The translations under genes and the position numbers were made by a program. Below the pieces are notes generated by a model, which searched no databases, was not told the DNA's origin, and saw nothing but the letters and a program-made list of their open reading frames with translations. A stretch of DNA of 64,000 nucleotides from NCBI GenBank assembly GCA_965603205.1, contig CBFDCC010000007.1, positions 167,292 to 231,291 on the forward strand, read 5' to 3'. Each line of letters begins with the position of its first letter. Position 1 is the first letter of the stretch. Below, piece by piece: positions 1 to 8,096 of this stretch. This DNA comes from Temperatibacter sp965603205 (lineage in GTDB: Bacteria > Pseudomonadota > Alphaproteobacteria > Sphingomonadales > Kordiimonadaceae).

Positions 1-257
1 CCAGCAAGCACATACAAGCCTTGGAAGGCGGAGACCAAGCCTTATACGACCACTTGAAAATGGTGCGTTTTGATCTAGCTTCCGAAAATAAAGTACCTGC
101 TTATATTGTGTTCCAAGACAAAGTGCTCATGCAAATGGTACTAGACAAGCCATCAACACCTGATGAGATGTTAAATATCAATGGTGTTGGCCCGCAAAAA
201 TTGGAAAGGTTCGGTCCAGCCTTTTTAGATGCGATTAACAATTTTATGAATGACTAA
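1..257 (+). CDS. recQ: RecQ-family ATP-dependent DNA helicase, C-terminal fragment (HRDC domain)
   Basis: The gene enters from outside the window, so only its last ~85 codons are visible; the frame is open from base 3. The visible part is an HRDC domain: a helical segment, then a conserved VPAYIVFQDKVL-type strand/helix, then a GVGPQKLERFGPAFL helix-hairpin motif, ending in a short acidic tail. HRDC domains sit at the C-terminus of RecQ helicases and of RNase D. The PAY(I/V)VF...GVG..KLE(R/K)(Y/F)G pattern is the RecQ version, which helps bind DNA structures during repair. It looks like a housekeeping gene unrelated to the catabolic genes, so the island probably begins just downstream. No clear terminator was seen after it. 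Confidence 0.8.
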   Translation, partial: SKHIQALEGGDQALYDHLKMVRFDLASENKVPAYIVFQDKVLMQMVLDKPSTPDEMLNINGVGPQKLERFGPAFLDAINNFMND

Positions 258-310
258 CATAATGAAGTCGCAAGGTGTCGACAAAACTAGGAGCGCCTCA
301 AACCGTACCC

Positions 311-1888
311 TTATTGCTGCAACAGGAACCGCTGCAATTTACCTGTTGCTGTTTTAGGTAACTCTTTTAAGTAAGCAATTTGTCGAGGATATTTAAAGGG
401 CGCAATTCTATTTTTAACAAACTTTTGCAACTCATCTGTCATATCTTCAGTTGGCTCATACCCGTCATTCAAAATGATAAATGCTTTTGGGACAGATCCA
501 CGATCAACATCCTTGGCTGCTATCACAGCACATTCCAACACAGCTGGGTGAGCGAGTAGGGCCACTTCCACTTCGGGGCCACTAATATTATACCCTGATG
601 AGATAATCATATCATCCCCTCTTGCTACATACCAATAATAACCTTGTTCATCCCGCCTAAAGATATCACCTGTCAAGTTCCAGCCATCCGATACATACTC
701 GGCTTGTCGGTGATCATTAAGATATTTACATCCTGTGGGCCCCCTGACGGCTAGGTGGCCTTCTTCACCGTCCTGTAACACTTTCATATTCTTATCAACA
801 ATCTGTAATTCAAAGCCAGGAACAGCCTTACCCGTTGACCCCGGCATAGGGTCTCCCACTGATGTAGATAAGAAAATATGGATCATCTCAGTAGCGCCTA
901 AACCATCGATCATAGGGACGCCTACTTTCTCCTGCCACATCTCGTAAATCGGCAGGGCAAGATGCTCGCCAGCAGAGACGGCTAACCGTATTGTTGATAA
1001 GTCAGCAACATCGCCTTGAGAAAGCATCAGCTTATATGCAGTTGGTGCCGTAAAGCAAAGAGTTGCACCAACGGCTTTTACAGCTTTTGCTAATTTTAAG
1101 GGCGCACAATCTGCAATCAAAGCTGCTGTAGCACCAGTAAATAGAGGGAAAATCAACAGCCCCCCTAAACCAAAAGTAAAAGCAAGCGGCGGGCTACCAA
1201 TAAAGATATCATCTGCTGTAGGTTTAACGACATGCTGACAATATGTGTGACACATAGATATAATATCTCTGTGAAAATGCAAGACACCCTTTGGGTTTCC
1301 TGTTGTGCCGCTGGTGAAAGAAATGAGAGCAACATCATCACTCGCTGTCGCTATTCGGTCAAAATCAGGGCTAAACTCCGACATTACGCTCTCAAGATCA
1401 TCAGACAACACCAAATGCGTCAGCTCTAGTCCTTCGGCTTCTGCTTTCAGATCGGATTGGCAAATAACATGATCAATTTCTGCCTTCGCAACGATGACTT
1501 GAAGCTCTTTTTTTCGAAGAAGCGGCATTGTTGGAACAGCTATTGCGCCGCAGCTCCATACTGCCAACAAACATGCGGCATGTAATGGGGAGTTTGGAAA
1601 ACGTAATAGGACACGGTTGCCCGGAACAACGCCTAATTCAGATACAAGATAATTAGCAATTTGATTTACCTTGGAGTCCAGATCTTGGTAGGTCCAGTTC
1701 TCGTCAAGGGAACAAATAGCTATTTTATCTGCGTTTCCATTTTCAATATGTCGATCAATCAACATTGAAACACAGTTAAGAGCAGGCCCGTACTTTAAGG
1801 CAGGCAAATTAAAAACAAAGTTTGGTAGCGCGTCTTCCGAAGGCAAGCTCTTTCTAGAAAAATCATCAACATGGGCTGAAGTGTGCAT
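311..1888 (-). CDS. abmG: 2-aminobenzoate-CoA ligase-like (benzoate-CoA ligase family)
   Basis: 525-residue adenylate-forming enzyme predicted to activate 2-aminobenzoate (anthranilate) or a close aromatic acid to its CoA thioester in the cytoplasm. Visible signatures are the P-loop-like SFTSGTTGNPKGV, the A5-type GLGATE, the YVARGDDMIISSGYNISGPEVE segment and the C-terminal lysine in TATGKLQRF. The N-terminus (SAHVD.F.R..LP....P.FVFNLPALKY...LNC) is the type seen in 2-aminobenzoate-CoA ligases. The ATG at 1888 has an AGGAGG ribosome binding site a few bases upstream. It stands alone on its strand, divergent from the FAD hydroxylase at 2128, and is about 13.5 kb from the abmA-type enzyme that would use its product. 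Benzoate or a hydroxybenzoate are alternative substrates. Confidence 0.75.
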   Translation of the reverse strand: MHTSAHVDDFSRKSLPSEDALPNFVFNLPALKYGPALNCVSMLIDRHIENGNADKIAICSLDENWTYQDLDSKVNQIANYLVSELGVVPGNRVLLRFPNSPLHAACLLAVWSCGAIAVPTMPLLRKKELQVIVAKAEIDHVICQSDLKAEAEGLELTHLVLSDDLESVMSEFSPDFDRIATASDDVALISFTSGTTGNPKGVLHFHRDIISMCHTYCQHVVKPTADDIFIGSPPLAFTFGLGGLLIFPLFTGATAALIADCAPLKLAKAVKAVGATLCFTAPTAYKLMLSQGDVADLSTIRLAVSAGEHLALPIYEMWQEKVGVPMIDGLGATEMIHIFLSTSVGDPMPGSTGKAVPGFELQIVDKNMKVLQDGEEGHLAVRGPTGCKYLNDHRQAEYVSDGWNLTGDIFRRDEQGYYWYVARGDDMIISSGYNISGPEVEVALLAHPAVLECAVIAAKDVDRGSVPKAFIILNDGYEPTEDMTDELQKFVKNRIAPFKYPRQIAYLKELPKTATGKLQRFLLQQ

Positions 1889-2015
1889 CTAAGCCTCCTG
1901 CGGTACGGCATTTTTAGCCTGAAACTCAGGCGATTGATATGACTTAGTGGAGAGAATTTCCTTTATTGTATCCGTCATTTGTATGCCCCAGAGTAACGAT
2001 TTTTCATTTGAATAA

Positions 2016-2039
2016 ATGTCCCACCTTTAAGGGGGATAT
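2016..2039. promoter_or_regulatory. Weak dyad resembling the LuxR-type operator (degenerate)
   Basis: In the gap between the divergent ligase and FAD hydroxylase genes, ATGTCCC and GGGGGATAT form an imperfect inverted repeat of about 24 bases. It resembles the three better sites upstream of 38050, 43099 and 46039, but the arm spacing differs by one base and one arm has a mismatch. I list it because the hydroxylase downstream is a paralogue of the one at 47029, whose operon carries a good site. Confidence 0.25.
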
Positions 2040-2064
2040 ACGAGGCTAGTATTTTTAGTTAATA

Positions 2065-2099
2065 TAATCAATAATCAATACTTAATAATCAATAATTAA
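2065..2099. repeat. Five tandem AT-rich heptads upstream of the FAD hydroxylase
   Basis: Five consecutive 7-base units read TAATCAA, TAATCAA, TACTTAA, TAATCAA, TAATTAA. They end 28 bases before the ATG at 2128. This is either a short slipped-strand repeat or an array of half-sites on one helical face pattern; either way it occupies the promoter/leader of the hydroxylase gene. Confidence 0.6.
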
Positions 2100-2127
2100 T
2101 CATTTTTCTCATTATCAAGGTAAAAAT

Positions 2128-3786
2128 ATGCGCCCTATAGGTAAAGGATTATCACAATCTCTGTATTTTGAATATCCACAGTATATCTTCCAAAGACCAC
2201 TGGAGCTTGATGGTCTTAGCGTAAGGCATCCAGTCGTGATTGTGGGAGCAGGTCCCGTTGGTTTAACCGCGGCGCTGGAATTGGCTCGACGCGGTATAAA
2301 ATCCGTTGTGGTGGATGAAAAGGATACGTTAAATGATGGCAGTCGGGCCATATGTATCTCGCGGACAAGTTTTGAGACCCTACAGCAGTTGGGGGTCATG
2401 GAACCCTTTCTTGAAAAAAGTTTGGGTTGGACGCATGGACAGTGTTTTTATCAGGACAATATGATTCACCGGCTTGAAATGCCGCATTCAGCCGATGAAC
2501 GTTTCTACCCCATGTATAATATTCAACAGCAATATATCGAACAGTATCTGGTGGATAAAGTTGCTGAATATGGGGATATGATTGATCTGCGCTGGTTAAG
2601 CAGTATGAAAGATATAACGACCTCATCCGATCATGTGTCTATGATTATTGATACGCCAGAAGGGGCATATCAATTGCAGGCCGATTATCTGCTGGCGGCG
2701 GATGGAGCACGTAGTCAGATTCGCAAAAAGATGGGCTTGTCTCTGAAGGGGAAAAACCTTGAAGGGAAATATGTGATTGCGGATATCATGATGGACCATG
2801 ATTTCCCCACGGAACGTCGTTCATTTTTTGAACCGTCGGCTAACCCAAATGCAACGGTTCTTATACATAAACAACCAGATAATGTCTGGCGTGTTGATTA
2901 TCAATTACAAGAAGGTGAGAATGAGGACGAAGCCGTTCTGGAAGAAAATATCCGCGCCCGTGTGAAAGACATTCTTCACATGATTGGCCATGAAGGGGAT
3001 TGGCAGCTTGAGTGGTGGAGTATTTATACAGCCAATACATTATGTTTAGATGACTATTGGTATGACAGAGTTATTTTCATCGGAGACTCTGCTCATATTG
3101 TACCAATTTTTGGGGTGCGCGGGTTAAATAACGGTTTTTCCGATGCGGTTAATGCGGCATGGAAATTATCCTATATTATAAAAGGCGCGGCGGGTGAAAA
3201 TATTTTATCAAGCTATACATCTGAAAGACGGGGTGCCACATTAGATGTGTTTAAAAATGCTGGTAAGAGCGCTCGTTTCATGACGCCGCCAACACCTGGT
3301 TACGCGCTAATGCGGAAAGCTGTTTTGTCATTGGCTGTCAAGAATACGTTCACCCAAAGATTTGCCGACCCCCGTCAATCGCTGCCTTATACTTATGCCC
3401 AAAGCCCGATGACGAGTTTTTCACAGCAGGATCAACAATTTAAAAAAGGACCAGAGGCTGGGGCCTGTGCCATTAATCAAAAAATATCAGATGATGATTA
3501 TTTGCTGGATTATTTAGGGCTGGGCTTTAGTGGTTTCTATTTCTCGGACAATGGTGAAATTCCAGAAAATATTCAAAAGCTTTTTGATCAATTGGATGTT
3601 GGGGGTGACGTATTTACGCCTATTGTCCTTAATCGTTCCGCACATGGACATATTTTTGAGGCTTACGGCGCGGACATTGAAACATTCTATCTCATTCGTC
3701 CTGACCGTCATATTGCCGCAAGATGGCGGCATATTCAACCAGATGAAGTGGTGCATGCTTTAAAAATAGCATTGGGAGAAAAATAA
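2128..3786 (+). CDS. FAD-dependent aromatic hydroxylase (PheA/TfdB/MhpA group)
   Basis: 552-residue flavoprotein monooxygenase predicted to hydroxylate an aromatic substrate with NAD(P)H and oxygen. The Rossmann motif VIVGAGPVGLTAA lies near residue 37, the DG motif (LLAADGARSQIRK) near 190, and the FAD-binding GD motif (VIFIGDSAHIVPIFGVRGLNNG) near 315. A thioredoxin-like C-terminal region ends in a YLIRPDRHIAARW block, typical of the 3-(3-hydroxyphenyl)propionate/phenol hydroxylase group. The substrate cannot be read from sequence. Its stop overlaps the ATG of a DUF2783 gene by one base, so the two are co-translated. The same pair recurs at 47029-48895, indicating an old duplication. It is divergent from the abmG-like ligase and may be co-regulated with it. 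Confidence 0.85.
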   Translation: MRPIGKGLSQSLYFEYPQYIFQRPLELDGLSVRHPVVIVGAGPVGLTAALELARRGIKSVVVDEKDTLNDGSRAICISRTSFETLQQLGVMEPFLEKSLGWTHGQCFYQDNMIHRLEMPHSADERFYPMYNIQQQYIEQYLVDKVAEYGDMIDLRWLSSMKDITTSSDHVSMIIDTPEGAYQLQADYLLAADGARSQIRKKMGLSLKGKNLEGKYVIADIMMDHDFPTERRSFFEPSANPNATVLIHKQPDNVWRVDYQLQEGENEDEAVLEENIRARVKDILHMIGHEGDWQLEWWSIYTANTLCLDDYWYDRVIFIGDSAHIVPIFGVRGLNNGFSDAVNAAWKLSYIIKGAAGENILSSYTSERRGATLDVFKNAGKSARFMTPPTPGYALMRKAVLSLAVKNTFTQRFADPRQSLPYTYAQSPMTSFSQQDQQFKKGPEAGACAINQKISDDDYLLDYLGLGFSGFYFSDNGEIPENIQKLFDQLDVGGDVFTPIVLNRSAHGHIFEAYGADIETFYLIRPDRHIAARWRHIQPDEVVHALKIALGEK

Positions 3787-3998
3787 TGACTGACGTACAG
3801 AATTTGAAGAATGAAGACATGACCTTTGAGGCGCTGGAGACATTATATGATGTAATGGCCGAAACCCTCGATGAGGTTGGTGTGGAGCACCATAGTCTTT
3901 TTCTTAGTAAATTATCTATGGCACTCGCCCATAAGGTTGGCGACCTCAAGGTTGTGCAAGAGGCTATTAGAATAGCCAAAGACGATTTGATCAAGTAA
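3786..3998 (+). CDS. DUF2783-type small protein, partner of the FAD hydroxylase
   Basis: 70-residue, mostly helical, acidic protein. The middle and end (HSLFLSKLSMALAHKVGDLKVVQEAIRIAKDDL) fit the DUF2783 pattern, in which a helix with L...LA..(V/I)GD precedes an (E/Q)A(I/L) helix. DUF2783 genes are commonly found directly after FAD-dependent hydroxylase genes; their biochemical function is unknown to me. Start ATG at 3786 overlaps the hydroxylase stop (TAATG), with GGGAGA upstream. The paralogue at 48677 is a clearer DUF2783 member and sits in the same position after the other hydroxylase. Confidence 0.65.
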   Translation: MTDVQNLKNEDMTFEALETLYDVMAETLDEVGVEHHSLFLSKLSMALAHKVGDLKVVQEAIRIAKDDLIK

Positions 3999-4014
3999 TA
4001 TTGATAAAGCGGTT

Positions 4015-4048
4015 AGCAAGCCCTGCGACCCTGTGCAGGGCTTTTGCT
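4015..4048. terminator. Bidirectional intrinsic terminator between convergent genes
   Basis: AGCAAGCCCTGC pairs with GCAGGGC-TTTTGCT across an 8-base loop, leaving a GC-rich stem followed by T residues on both strands. It lies between the ends of the DUF2783 gene (3998, plus) and the dioxygenase beta gene (4055, minus). Confidence 0.85.
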
Positions 4049-4054
4049 AGCGTT

Positions 4055-4534
4055 TTAAATGTAAATTAACAAGTTACGCTGTATGCCATCCGCATTGATT
4101 AAATCTACGCGTTTTTTCAAGATTTTATAGCTGTCATCAACCTCTAGCAATTCATGCGTATATTTTCCTGCAAAAAGGCTAACCTCGTCGCGGTAATATA
4201 TATGGGCATGAAATGATGATAAAATGCGAATAGTACTATCGCCCCCCTCTTGGTCATCAGCTAGGCGAACATTACCGATGAGGCGACTTCCCTTCACAGG
4301 GTATTCCATAGACGGTGCAAGCTCATGGCCAAAATTACGACGGCGCACATCCATCAGCAACTTGTTTTCATACAATATTGATGGCTCAGTCTCAGGACAT
4401 TGCTGATCGCGGTGCGTGGGCATCCAGTATACACCCGCGTCATCATACAGTTCCATCCACTCGATCAAGTGGGTATCATCCAATAGCTGTGCTTCTTGAT
4501 ATAAAAAAGCTTCAATTTTACGTATATCAGTCAT
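4055..4534 (-). CDS. Aromatic ring-hydroxylating dioxygenase, beta (small) subunit
   Basis: 159-residue protein of the SnoaL/NTF2-like fold used by Rieske dioxygenase beta subunits (for example BenB, IacD and HcaF types). Family marks include the N-terminal EAFLYQEAQLLDD..IEWMELY.DD..YWMP block and the late RILSSFHAHIYYRDE...GKY.H.L block; usual length is 150-180 residues. The subunit has no cofactor and serves a structural role in the alpha3beta3 complex. Its ATG overlaps the end of the alpha gene by 8 bases, so expression is coupled. It is the last gene of the long minus-strand run and ends at a strong terminator. No ferredoxin or ferredoxin reductase gene follows, so electron delivery must come from elsewhere. 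Confidence 0.9.
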   Translation of the reverse strand: MTDIRKIEAFLYQEAQLLDDTHLIEWMELYDDAGVYWMPTHRDQQCPETEPSILYENKLLMDVRRRNFGHELAPSMEYPVKGSRLIGNVRLADDQEGGDSTIRILSSFHAHIYYRDEVSLFAGKYTHELLEVDDSYKILKKRVDLINADGIQRNLLIYI

Positions 4535-5849
4535 TGGTTTCGCCCTTTTTCATATATGTTGCCCACATGCGATATTGATTTCGGAAAGATAAATCTGACG
4601 TGCCGAATGAACGGTCTATGCCGTCATCAACTGGTGTTGTTTCTTCTCCTAATCCACGGCGCATATCAACCCATTCAATCGTTGTCGATTTTAGGCCGTC
4701 ATGCATGCGGCGGTAACAATCCCAATCGTCAGGACCAACCATTGACGCATTTGAATTAATCAAACGTGAATACATAATTGTACGCTTCAGCATCTCTTCT
4801 GGTGCGCCCTTCAGGCGGAAATGCCACGTCTCAATAACCGTCTTATCAACAGCGACAGGCCGCACAACGCGCATACATTGGATCGCATCTTTAATCGTGA
4901 ATGATGGATAAATAATCGTGTTATGACGGTTCTGAGAGAAGATCTGCTGTGTTTTCTCTTCGCCGTAAGCATCCTTCATCGCATCCAAATAATCAGGAAT
5001 ATCACTGTAGGCCGTGTGAATAGAACTTTCGCCGCCCATATAGCTGTGGCCGTAATTCAGGGCAGTAACATCCATCTCGTCAAAGAATTTATAGCTAGAA
5101 CCAAACGGGAAAATAATTTCAGCTTCACCCGGATATTCTGTTCCCTCTGGTTGGTCTGCCAGAAATGATCTCGCCGCTTTGCCAACAGAAGCATGCGCCA
5201 CCATCGGGTGCATCGCATCATTTAAATTTTCAACAAACATCTTCCAATTAGAGTCATGCTCGTAACGGAACGGCTTCCCAACAATTTCAATTTCACCATC
5301 CGGTGCGCGGTCAGCCACATTATTAATTGTCTTAATAGCATCACCCAAGAAATCTTCGATAGAGGGTGCGTCCTTTGACAAGCTTGCAAAGATAAAGCCC
5401 CTGACATTTGCAACACTCGCCACTTTCGTCATAGAGAACTGTTCATCTTTAATATCGAAATCTGTGCCTTTATAGCCACCGCGATTAGGCACACCAATTA
5501 GCGAACCATCCAACTTATAGCTCCAGCCATGATAGGGGCATCTAAACCCAGCAACATTACCACATTTTTTCCCGGCGACTTTGACCCCTTTATGGCCGCA
5601 TCTATTATGTAGAACATGCACAGCGTCACCGTCTTTGCCGCGCACCATAACAACGGGCACACGTCCGATTTCTGTGGTGTAGAAATCTCCCTTATTTGGT
5701 ACTTGGCTTTCGTGCCCTATAAAAATCCACGCTTGCCCCCAAACATATTCCATCTCGGCATCAAATATACTTGGATCAGTATAAACCGATTTATGAACTT
5801 TATTTTCTTTAACCAGATCAGAATATTGTATTTTCTTTTCCTCAGTCAT
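4527..5849 (-). CDS. Aromatic ring-hydroxylating dioxygenase, alpha (Rieske) subunit
   Basis: 440-residue catalytic subunit. The Rieske [2Fe-2S] ligands are C84-x-H86 and C104-x2-H107 (NRCGHKG and FRCPYHGW). The mononuclear iron site is in NLNDAMHPMVAH, with His214 and His219. The start was set at the ATG at 5849, which has an AAGGAGG box 7 bases upstream; the longer reading frame to 5906 lacks one. The substrate is not obvious. In this neighbourhood (CoA ligases, MarR, thiolase/DUF35, anthraniloyl-CoA enzymes) an indole-ring or aromatic-acid dioxygenase comparable to the IacC/IadD enzymes of indole-3-acetate breakdown is a reasonable hypothesis, but it is an inference from context. No reductase or ferredoxin is encoded nearby. 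Confidence 0.88.
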   Translation of the reverse strand: MTEEKKIQYSDLVKENKVHKSVYTDPSIFDAEMEYVWGQAWIFIGHESQVPNKGDFYTTEIGRVPVVMVRGKDGDAVHVLHNRCGHKGVKVAGKKCGNVAGFRCPYHGWSYKLDGSLIGVPNRGGYKGTDFDIKDEQFSMTKVASVANVRGFIFASLSKDAPSIEDFLGDAIKTINNVADRAPDGEIEIVGKPFRYEHDSNWKMFVENLNDAMHPMVAHASVGKAARSFLADQPEGTEYPGEAEIIFPFGSSYKFFDEMDVTALNYGHSYMGGESSIHTAYSDIPDYLDAMKDAYGEEKTQQIFSQNRHNTIIYPSFTIKDAIQCMRVVRPVAVDKTVIETWHFRLKGAPEEMLKRTIMYSRLINSNASMVGPDDWDCYRRMHDGLKSTTIEWVDMRRGLGEETTPVDDGIDRSFGTSDLSFRNQYRMWATYMKKGETND

Positions 5850-5865
5850 TGATTGCCTCCTTGTA

Positions 5866-6597
5866 TTATAATTGCAAACTGCCAACACTACTGCCGCCAC
5901 AAACAAACAAAGTTTGTCCCGTTATCCAACCAGCGTCTGGTGATAGAAAAAACTTAACGGCGTGGGATACGTCCTCGGGCTTACCTAACCGTTTCATTGG
6001 TAGAGATGCTGCTAGTTGTTTTGCCTTGTGGCTATCTGCTGACATAACATCTGTGAACATGTCTGTTACCACGGGGCCTGGCGCGATGGTATTAACTGTA
6101 ATACCATGCCCCCCAAGCTCTAACGCCCATGTTTTTGTCATTGCCGCCAGCGCGGCCTTTGTACCCGAATAAACAGTTCTCGTTGCCAGTCCAACCATTG
6201 CCCGCGTGCCCATATTTACGACACGACCAAAGCTGTTTTTCTTCATCGCTGGTAGAAAATGTTGGAGCAGAATAGTTGATGCGCCTATATGTAAATTCGT
6301 TAGCATCATCAGATCTTCATGCGTTACATCTTCTAATAAAGCAGCACGAATAACACCTGCATTATGAATGAAGTTTGTGACATCGAATTGCTCAGCTATC
6401 TTTACTGCAACAGCTTTTGTTTCTTCTGGACTAGCCAGATCAACCTCAAATGAGTGTAAATTATCATCAATGATAGGTGTAGAGCGACGCGCTAGCGAGA
6501 TAACTGTATAATCCTCCGCTAGTAAATCTTTACAGAGTTGCAGGCCAATGCCTGAGCTACCACCTGTCACGACAACTGTTTTATTTTGCTTGGTCAT
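5866..6597 (-). CDS. SDR-family oxidoreductase with Thr in place of the catalytic Ser
   Basis: 243-residue classical short-chain dehydrogenase/reductase, a cytoplasmic NAD(P)(H)-dependent alcohol/ketone oxidoreductase. The cofactor motif GGSSGIG is at residues 12-18, HNAG at 78-81, and the active-site YSGTK gives Tyr143 and Lys147. The position normally held by the catalytic serine reads NMGTRA, so Thr131 probably takes that role. It lies 16 bases upstream of the dioxygenase alpha start and 2 bases after the DUF35 gene, within one transcription unit, so it probably oxidises a hydroxylated or dihydrodiol intermediate made in this pathway. FabG-like acyl reductase activity is the alternative. 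Confidence 0.8.
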   Translation of the reverse strand: MTKQNKTVVVTGGSSGIGLQLCKDLLAEDYTVISLARRSTPIIDDNLHSFEVDLASPEETKAVAVKIAEQFDVTNFIHNAGVIRAALLEDVTHEDLMMLTNLHIGASTILLQHFLPAMKKNSFGRVVNMGTRAMVGLATRTVYSGTKAALAAMTKTWALELGGHGITVNTIAPGPVVTDMFTDVMSADSHKAKQLAASLPMKRLGKPEDVSHAVKFFLSPDAGWITGQTLFVCGGSSVGSLQL

Positions 6598-6599
6598 AC

Positions 6600-6926
6600 T
6601 TATTCCTTTGACGCTGTAAGCAACGCCCCAAATCCCATGTTTTTTTCTTGAAGAATGACGGCGTCTTCTGCGACAACATCATTGCTAGCAATGGCAAATA
6701 CCGCGACACCACCTTCTATTTCTATTGACGCTAACATCAACGGAAGATGGACTTGAACATCCTCTTCCAGACTATGATGTAGCAAGCTTGTTGCCAGTAT
6801 TTTTCCCCTGATCGGCAGGGTCATAGCAGCGCCGTTTTCAGACAAGCAAGAATGACAAAAGCCTTGGTCTGGATAGGTGACCGTCTGGCAGTCTGCACAT
6901 TTAAAAGGTAAATTTATATTTTTCAT
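6600..6926 (-). CDS. DUF35 OB-fold / zinc-ribbon acyl-CoA-associated protein
   Basis: 108-residue protein with an N-terminal zinc ribbon (FKCADCQTVTYPDQGFCHSC, a CxxC...CxxC set) followed by an OB-fold. This is the ChsH2/DUF35 type, which binds and stimulates thiolase-like partners or forms CoA-ester hydratase/aldolase complexes with them. Its ATG overlaps the stop of the thiolase-like gene (ATGA), the usual arrangement for such pairs and a sign that the two proteins form a complex. By itself it has no recognisable catalytic residues. The substrate is expected to be a CoA thioester from the ligase encoded two genes upstream. Confidence 0.85.
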   Translation of the reverse strand: MKNINLPFKCADCQTVTYPDQGFCHSCLSENGAAMTLPIRGKILATSLLHHSLEEDVQVHLPLMLASIEIEGGVAVFAIASNDVVAEDAVILQEKNMGFGALLTASKE

Positions 6927-8095
6927 GACGCTGACTCCGTCCCAAGAATGGTGGCACAGGTCGCCAAGCAGCGATCATAAACAACCATCCCGTACCCGCT
7001 GACCAATGCATGATTTACATCACTGCGCTGCCAGCCTTTTGCTTGACCCGTTAACTGTCTTATTGCTTCAACCAATCCTAAGTAGCCACCCGCAGTACCT
7101 GCTTGCCCGCAAGAAAGCTGCCCGCCAGAGGTGTTGTGATTTCGTAGCATTTTTTGTGCCTTAGGGTCCGCGGAGGATAACCATTTCGCCCCTTCACCCT
7201 CGTCGCAAAAACCAAGTTCTTCCATCTGCATGATAGTGATCACAGGATAATCATCATATGTTTCTATGATATCAATATCATCTGGCGTTAAGCCTGCATC
7301 AGCAAACAGTTTATCTTTGCCAAGCGCCCACCCACCTTTTAATGGTTCTGCATCTTCGTAGTAGGCATTATGTTGCTCAACGCTGCTTAATACAGTTGCA
7401 TAGGCTAGGCCTAAGCTCTTCGCCTTGTCTTTTGACATCACAAGAAAAGCTTCAGCACCAGTAACAGGCATCACACAATCAAGCAGGCATAATGGCTCAG
7501 CTATTAATTTTGCCGCCATATAGTCTTCAAGTGTATAAGCTTTTTGAAAAATGGCATGGTCAACACTTTCGGCATTTTTACGTTGGGCGATGCACACCGC
7601 TGCTATCTGCTGCCTCGTGACGTTATATTTACGCATATACTGGGCCGTCATTAGGGCAAAAACACTTGTTGGTCCGCCTGCGCCGTATGGATAGACACCA
7701 TCTCTTGATGCGCGGCTGAAATTTGCAACTAAATCTTTAAAGCCAGACTTGGGGTTGCTATCTGCTGCAATACAGGCAACCACCGACGCATCGCCGTTTT
7801 GCACAGCCCGTGCTGCTCGGTTCAGGGAAACCCCGCCGCTAGCACCACCGAGTGATACCTGTTCAAGCCATCTTAGCGACATGCCTAAACTACGGGACAA
7901 GGCAACCGCTGGGTCTGGACTTAGTGAAAAGCTAGAGACCGCAAGGCCGTCAATTTCTGATTTTTTAAGACCCGACTGTTCGAGCAATGCCTTTAAAGCA
8001 CGGGCAAATAAGACAGGTGTTTCATCCTGTGTATGGCGTCCAAAATTAAGCGATATGGGAACAGCCACAGCAATATCGTTATAAGTACCCTGCAT
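6923..8095 (-). CDS. Thiolase-like (SCP2/lipid-transfer type) protein lacking the nucleophilic Cys
   Basis: 390 residues with the thiolase fold. The usual first catalytic motif (CASG) reads GGASGG, with Gly84 where the acylated cysteine normally is. The second-half motif NTSGGQLSCGQAGTAGG keeps the Gly-rich loop, with Gln replacing the usual His-type residue. Thiolase-like proteins without the cysteine, paired with DUF35 proteins, are known as retro-aldolases of CoA-activated side chains (the Ltp2/ChsH2 precedent in steroid degradation). Here it sits between the CoA ligase (one base away) and the DUF35 gene (overlapping). A carbon-carbon cleavage releasing a shorter aryl-CoA or acetyl-CoA is therefore plausible; this is inference. 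Confidence 0.8.
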   Translation of the reverse strand: MQGTYNDIAVAVPISLNFGRHTQDETPVLFARALKALLEQSGLKKSEIDGLAVSSFSLSPDPAVALSRSLGMSLRWLEQVSLGGASGGVSLNRAARAVQNGDASVVACIAADSNPKSGFKDLVANFSRASRDGVYPYGAGGPTSVFALMTAQYMRKYNVTRQQIAAVCIAQRKNAESVDHAIFQKAYTLEDYMAAKLIAEPLCLLDCVMPVTGAEAFLVMSKDKAKSLGLAYATVLSSVEQHNAYYEDAEPLKGGWALGKDKLFADAGLTPDDIDIIETYDDYPVITIMQMEELGFCDEGEGAKWLSSADPKAQKMLRNHNTSGGQLSCGQAGTAGGYLGLVEAIRQLTGQAKGWQRSDVNHALVSGYGMVVYDRCLATCATILGTESAS

Positions 8096-8096
8096 A

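Noticed and set aside
735..947. Small plus-strand open frame inside the abmG-like ligase
   Set aside because: Antisense shadow of a well-supported gene; no ribosome binding site and no recognisable protein.
5850..5906. N-terminal extension of the Rieske alpha subunit
   Set aside because: The extension begins inside the end of the SDR gene and lacks a ribosome binding site, whereas the ATG at 5849 has AAGGAGG at good spacing.
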